From assembly GCF_900496995.4 (NCBI RefSeq), contig NC_044029.1, positions 17,484,001 through 17,548,000 of the forward strand: a stretch of 64,000 nt of DNA, given 5' to 3'. Positions within the stretch are counted from its first letter, which is position 1; every line of letters begins with the position of its first letter. The position numbers were made by a program, and so were the translations under genes. Origin of the DNA: Aquila chrysaetos chrysaetos (Eukaryota; Chordata; Aves; Accipitriformes; Accipitridae). The notes below the pieces were generated by a model. It was given only the letters and a program-made list of their open reading frames with translations. It ran no database searches and was not told the origin of the DNA. Below are positions 60,097 to 64,000 of the stretch, piece after piece.

Positions 60097-60989
60097 TTTA
60101 AGAGTTCAAATCGCTCTAACTTTTAAAGGATGTGTTGTATTTCGAGCTGACCTGTTCACCTAGAGTCCTCCTTTAGCTCAACTACTATCCCTTATTCTGA
60201 CTGAATTCCTCTCCTTTCTCCTGCGCTATTTTTTTAATAATGCTGAAATACAATTTGGGATTTTTTTGCTTTTCATATGTGTTGTCATAAGCATCTCGTG
60301 TTGCTCAGGAGATGCCCCCCAGCGCTGCCTGCAGGTCATTCAGCATAGTGATGGTACGGGGCCAGCCCTGTGTCTGGAGGCTCCTGGCTCTGTCTGCAGT
60401 GGGTGCCTTGCAGGTGCAGCAGCAAGGGCTGTCTGGTGGGGAGAGCCTGGGGCCAGAGGGACCGGGGATGTTTGTGCCCTGGGGAGCCCGTCCCAGCACA
60501 GGAACAGAGGGGGAACAGTGCAGAGCAGAGCCTGAGCAAGAGATGTGGCACCATCTGCAACGCTCTCCCCACACACACACTGTGGGGCAGACAGTGTGGC
60601 TTCTCTGTTGCAGGTTATCCCAGGTGAGTTACCTGCTGTGGATTATCCTGGGTGGACCCACTGGGGTAGGTCATTCTAGGTGTGTGTCCCCAGGCATGAT
60701 TTTACCCACGCATACCTCGCTGTCCGTCCCGTCCCCCCCTGCCCCCCCGCCTATCCGTGTCCATCTCCCCTTGCCTCTCTGCCCCAACTGCTTTCAAGGT
60801 GAGTTTTTCCCTGTGCAAGTTTCTTCTTTTTTCTGTGACACCCCCCCACATCTGCTGCCCTTCTATCTTGTGCCCCTCTATATTCCACCCCCCACCCCCA
60901 CATAACCCCTCTGTCTCCACACCTCTGGGGTGCTGCCTGCACCCCCCCACCTGCCCATTGCCACCCACCCAAACTCCCTCCCCCCCCTT
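60097..60989. other. C-rich sequence between two LTRs
   Basis: From about 60700 the plus strand is strongly C-rich with many CCCC runs. Overlapping ORFs occur in several frames, which is expected from the composition. No gene was recognised. Confidence 0.5.
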
Positions 60990-61286
60990 CCCTGCACCCC
61001 ACCCCACTCCTCACACCAGCCCACCAGTGGGCAGGCTGGGGGTGCACAGAGAGCTGGGAGGAGACCCAGCAGGGACAGCTGACCCCAGCTGACCAAAGGG
61101 ATATTCCAGACCATATGACATTCATGTTCAGTAATAAAACTAGGGGGGACGTTGGCAGGGGGGATGTTCAACCCACCAGTTTTCTTGCTTTCGCCTTTCT
61201 GATTCTCTCCCCCATCCCACCAGGGGTGGGGGAGCAAGTGAGTGCTTGTGTGGGGCTTTGTTGCCAACTGGGGTTAAACCATAACA
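60990..61286 (+). mobile_element. 3' half of an LTR of the TGTGCTGG... family
   Basis: The order of blocks (CACCAGTGGGCAGGCTGGGG, GACAGCTGACCCCAGCTGAC, GATATTCCAGACCATATGAC, TTCTGATTCTCTCCCCCATC, GGGGTTAAACCATAACA) parallels the second half of the LTRs at 17661 and 58603. The first ~280 bp of the family is absent or replaced by C-rich sequence, so this copy is truncated. Confidence 0.75.
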
Positions 61287-62865
61287 AAAGGTTCTGCTTG
61301 GCTAAAGCTTGAGGTTCTCCATGTTATTTCTACCATCTTGATAGGCCATCCTTGTTCTTCATTGCTGCTTTATAGCGCCTTTTGCTCTGTAAGCAGCAGT
61401 ACTCGTGCCCTGCAAGCATTCCTATCTCCCAACCACTGGGAAGTAACTTGGCCAAAGGCAAAGAGCGAAACAACCACTGCACAATCTACAGCAATTCTGC
61501 CTCTTGAGGGACACAGCAGGCCCATTTCTCTCACCTCTTACTCTGTCCAGCTAGGCTGGAAAGTTCAGTTGTTGCAGAAACTGCTACACCCTGTGCCTCC
61601 CCAGGTTGTCAGCTTGGCCCTGCGTACAGGCTGCGGAGGTCATCCACTCTGCACGGGACATGGGGACCCTGGAGAGCTTTACACCAAGTCGTTCGTTTCC
61701 CTTTGGGCAGCAGTGGTTCTGCCACTGCTACAGGCAGCCACTTTCTCCAGGGCAAGGGGCTGGGATGACAACAGGCTGCTGTACACTCCAGTCAGACTAA
61801 GACACTGTTCTCTGAGGACCCGGTGCAGCAAAAGCCAAGGCACTTTCTGCATTGCCAATGGCTCTTCACAAGAGAACTGTGCTCTGGCTTTAGCAGAAAA
61901 AGGTGTTGGTCACAGGCAGCCACATAGCACTGTGCACAGCTTTTTGGCAGGTGTCTTGCTTATTCAAGTAGTGGCATATATCTTGCCTTGCAGTGTTGAT
62001 GCCAAAACAATCAGGGGTTCTACAAAAGCCTTTTGATGTCAAAGCAAGATGACAGCTAGATTTCTACCAGCACTGTATTTCAGCTGTGTTGCTAGCTGAA
62101 AATGGCTTGCAGGCCAGGAGATCTTTAGAGGGATCTGAATGAAAGAAACTGAGTGTTGAAGGGTTTGTTTTAAGGAGGCAAATTAGGCAGCCAAAGGAAC
62201 TCAGGTGCTCACCTGACATGTTGGCAGAACGGCCTATCCAGCCTACTAAGTATTGCATGTTGCAGGCAGCAAAGTGCAACTGTGACGGTTGCTGGCAGGA
62301 GCGGCAAGGAGTGCAGAGCTACACTCCTGTACAGAGCAAAGATGGAACCTCCAGGGCTCTATGGTCATCTGCTGAGGACATCTAATATCCCAACATGCCT
62401 CTTTGCTTTCCCTGCTTCATGTCTAATTACTTTGCATGCTGGAGGGCAGGGTGTCTTATCTAAGTGACAAACCCTGCATAGGAAGCCTTGTGTATGTGCG
62501 GAGTTAGGAGAGCAGAGTGCTGATAGCACAGAGGTGAGGAAAGGTGTAAACACCACGGCAGAGCCCCAGGGCATCACCAGGGTATCACTCATTTGCAGAT
62601 CAGCCACTTGCATCTGGTCTGCTCTGATGCGCTGTTTCCTGCTAAACAGAGCTGACCCTCTGGCACAAAGCAGCTTTTGGTCTCTTCTGGCCTGCCTTCA
62701 GGATGTCACCTGTGTTGCCTTATTTTTTAAAATCTCTCGCCAGCATCTGTTGACTCACTGCTGTTACTCCCACAACCCTGATGCCTCACGCAGACCCATA
62801 CAGCAGTCCCTGGGGCTTGCTCCAGGGCACCCCCCCCCCCACCCTTCGCAGGTTCCCTGTGCTGC
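61287..62865. other. Sequence between truncated LTR and right-edge LTR
   Basis: Holds the uncertain 232-codon frame. No LTR-retrovirus internal genes were seen, and nothing else was recognised. Confidence 0.45.
61338..62036 (+). other. Long open frame of unknown status after an LTR fragment
   Basis: A 232-codon frame from ATG, the longest ORF in the window outside CR1 and RXYLT1. I do not recognise the product. Composition is ordinary for moderately GC-rich DNA, with no domain motif, signal peptide or repeat. It starts 52 bp after the 3' end of a truncated LTR, but no primer-binding site or gag-like motif is visible there. It is more likely chance than a gene. Confidence 0.12.
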
Positions 62866-64000
62866 TGTGGTGGGGTGACCCTGGCTGGATGCCACCTGAC
62901 CTGGACGCCAGGTGCCCACCAAAGCTGTTCTATCACTCCCCCTCCTCAGCTGGACAGGGGAGAGAAAAATATAACAAAGGGCCCGTGGGTCAAGATAAGG
63001 ACAGGAGAGATCACTCACCAGTTACCGTCATGGGCAAAACAGACTCAACTTGGGGAAAATTAACTCAATTTATTACCAATCAACCAGAGTAGGGTAATGA
63101 GAAATAAAACCAGATCTCAAAAAACCTTCCCTCCACCCCTCCCTTCTTCCCGGGCACAACTTCACTCCTGGATTCTCTACCTACCCCCGCCAGTGGCGCA
63201 GGGGGATGAGGAATGGGGTTTATGGTCAGTTCATCACATGTTATCTCTGCTGCTTCATCCTCTTGAGGGGCAGGACTCATCACACTCTTCCCCTGCTCTG
63301 CCGTGGGGTCCCACCCACGGGAGACAGTCCTCCACGAACTTCTCCAGCATGGGTCCTTCCCACAGGCTGCAGTTCTTCACGAACTGCTCCAGCGTGGGTC
63401 CCCGTGGGGTCACAAGTCCTGCCAGAAAACCTGCTCCGTGGGCTCCTCTCTCCACAGATCCACAGGTCCTGCCAGGAGCCTGCTCCAGCGTGGGGTTCCC
63501 ACGGGGTCACAGCCTCCTTCGGGAACCCACCTGCTCCGGCGTGGGGTCCTCCCCGGGCTGCAGGTGGATATCTGCTCCACCGTGGACCTCCATGGACTGC
63601 AGGTGGATATCTGCTCCACCGTGGACCTCCATGGGCTGCAGGTGGAGATCTGCTCCACCGTGGACCTCCATGGGCTGCAGGGGGACAGCCTGCCTCACCA
63701 TGGTCTTCCCCACGGGCTGCAGGGGAATCTGCTCCGGCGGCTGGAGCATCTCCTCCCCCTCCTTCTTCACTGACCTGGGGGTCTGCAGGGCTGTTTCTCT
63801 TACATGTTCTTGCTGCTCTCTCTGGCTGCAGTTTCTGTGCCCCAGCAACTTTTTTCCCCTTCTTAAGTACGTTCTCCCAGAGGCACTACCACCGTTGCTG
63901 ATGGGCTCAGCCTTGGCCAGCGGCAGGTCCATCTTGGAACCAGTGGGCATTGGCTCTGTTGGACACAGGGGAAGCTTGCAGCAGCTTCTCACAGAAGCCA
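62866..64000 (-). mobile_element. Minus-strand LTR running off the window, with internal tandem repeat
   Basis: Read on the minus strand the 3' end is GGTCACCCCACCACA at 62866. An AATAAA signal lies at 63074-63069 and a long GC-rich U3 continues to the window edge. U3 contains tandem repeats of 39 bp around 63555-63710. The terminal TG...CA form, poly(A) signal and resemblance in layout to the other avian LTRs support an LTR, but the 5' end and any target duplication lie outside the window. Both strands are open for long distances because of the 39-bp (13-codon) period; these are not genes. Confidence 0.7.
63555..63710. repeat. 39-bp tandem repeat (minisatellite) inside an LTR
   Basis: Near-identical units lie at 63555-63593, 63594-63632 and 63633-63671, with a degenerate fourth to 63710. 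Each begins GGGCTGCAGGTGGATATCTG (or close) and ends TGGACCTCCAT. More degenerate relatives extend left to about 63300. The unit length is a multiple of three, so translated frames show a 13-residue repeat. Confidence 0.93.

Noticed and set aside
60312-60905. 197-codon plus-strand ORF
   Set aside because: Ends in a Pro-rich run produced by C-rich simple sequence. No family resemblance.
60990-62036. LTR fragment plus following 232-codon frame as a 5' LTR and gag
   Set aside because: No primer-binding site after the LTR end, no gag-like motif, and no second LTR in the same orientation downstream.
63555-63710. CRISPR-like array
   Set aside because: Units are contiguous without spacers, and the genome is vertebrate. 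It is a minisatellite.
63206-63992. Long repeat-containing ORFs on both strands
   Set aside because: Created by the 39-bp tandem repeat in an LTR, so not a protein-coding gene.

Overview
The window is vertebrate nuclear DNA from a bird. The evidence is a CR1 LINE with an 8-bp tandem 3' end, several solo LTRs of avian endogenous-retrovirus type, and one multi-exon gene with GT-AG introns. There are no bacterial operons, tRNA genes, rRNA genes or CRISPR arrays.

The only gene I can identify with confidence is RXYLT1 (formerly TMEM5) on the minus strand. Its coding region runs from 55180 down to 39601 in six exons. All five introns have GT-AG borders and consistent phase, giving an uninterrupted 440-codon reading frame (human protein: 443 aa). 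The product is the Golgi ribitol-5-phosphate xylosyltransferase that works on the O-mannose glycan of alpha-dystroglycan. The first exon lies in a CpG island at about 54640-55330.

Region by region: (a) 1-39.0 kb is gene-poor DNA 3' of RXYLT1. It holds two inverted copies of one LTR family (10200-10798 minus, 17661-18265 plus; the first is nested in a CR1), an LTR fragment at 25.7 kb, a stretch of decayed coding-like sequence at 26.5-28.7 kb, and a minus-strand LTR at 31910-32445 with a 24-G run at its edge. (b) 39.0-55.3 kb is RXYLT1. Intron 4 carries a nearly full-length but dead CR1 (about 41600-44569). Intron 3 carries a much older CR1-like remnant (about 48.4-49.9 kb) and a solo LTR (52488-53061). 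All three are antisense to the gene. (c) 55.3-64.0 kb is the upstream side. It has an unrecognised 165-codon ORF next to the promoter and five further LTRs, one of them (59650-60090) with a perfect 6-bp target duplication and a duplicated CCAAT-containing block. The right edge runs into a minus-strand LTR containing a 39-bp tandem repeat.

No clearly new multi-gene system is visible. The most useful observations are structural: the complete gene model, the dated and oriented LTR insertions around its promoter, an unusually open intron 1, a promoter-proximal orphan ORF, and a diverged dispersed repeat (35.7 kb and 44.8 kb) that I cannot assign to a family.
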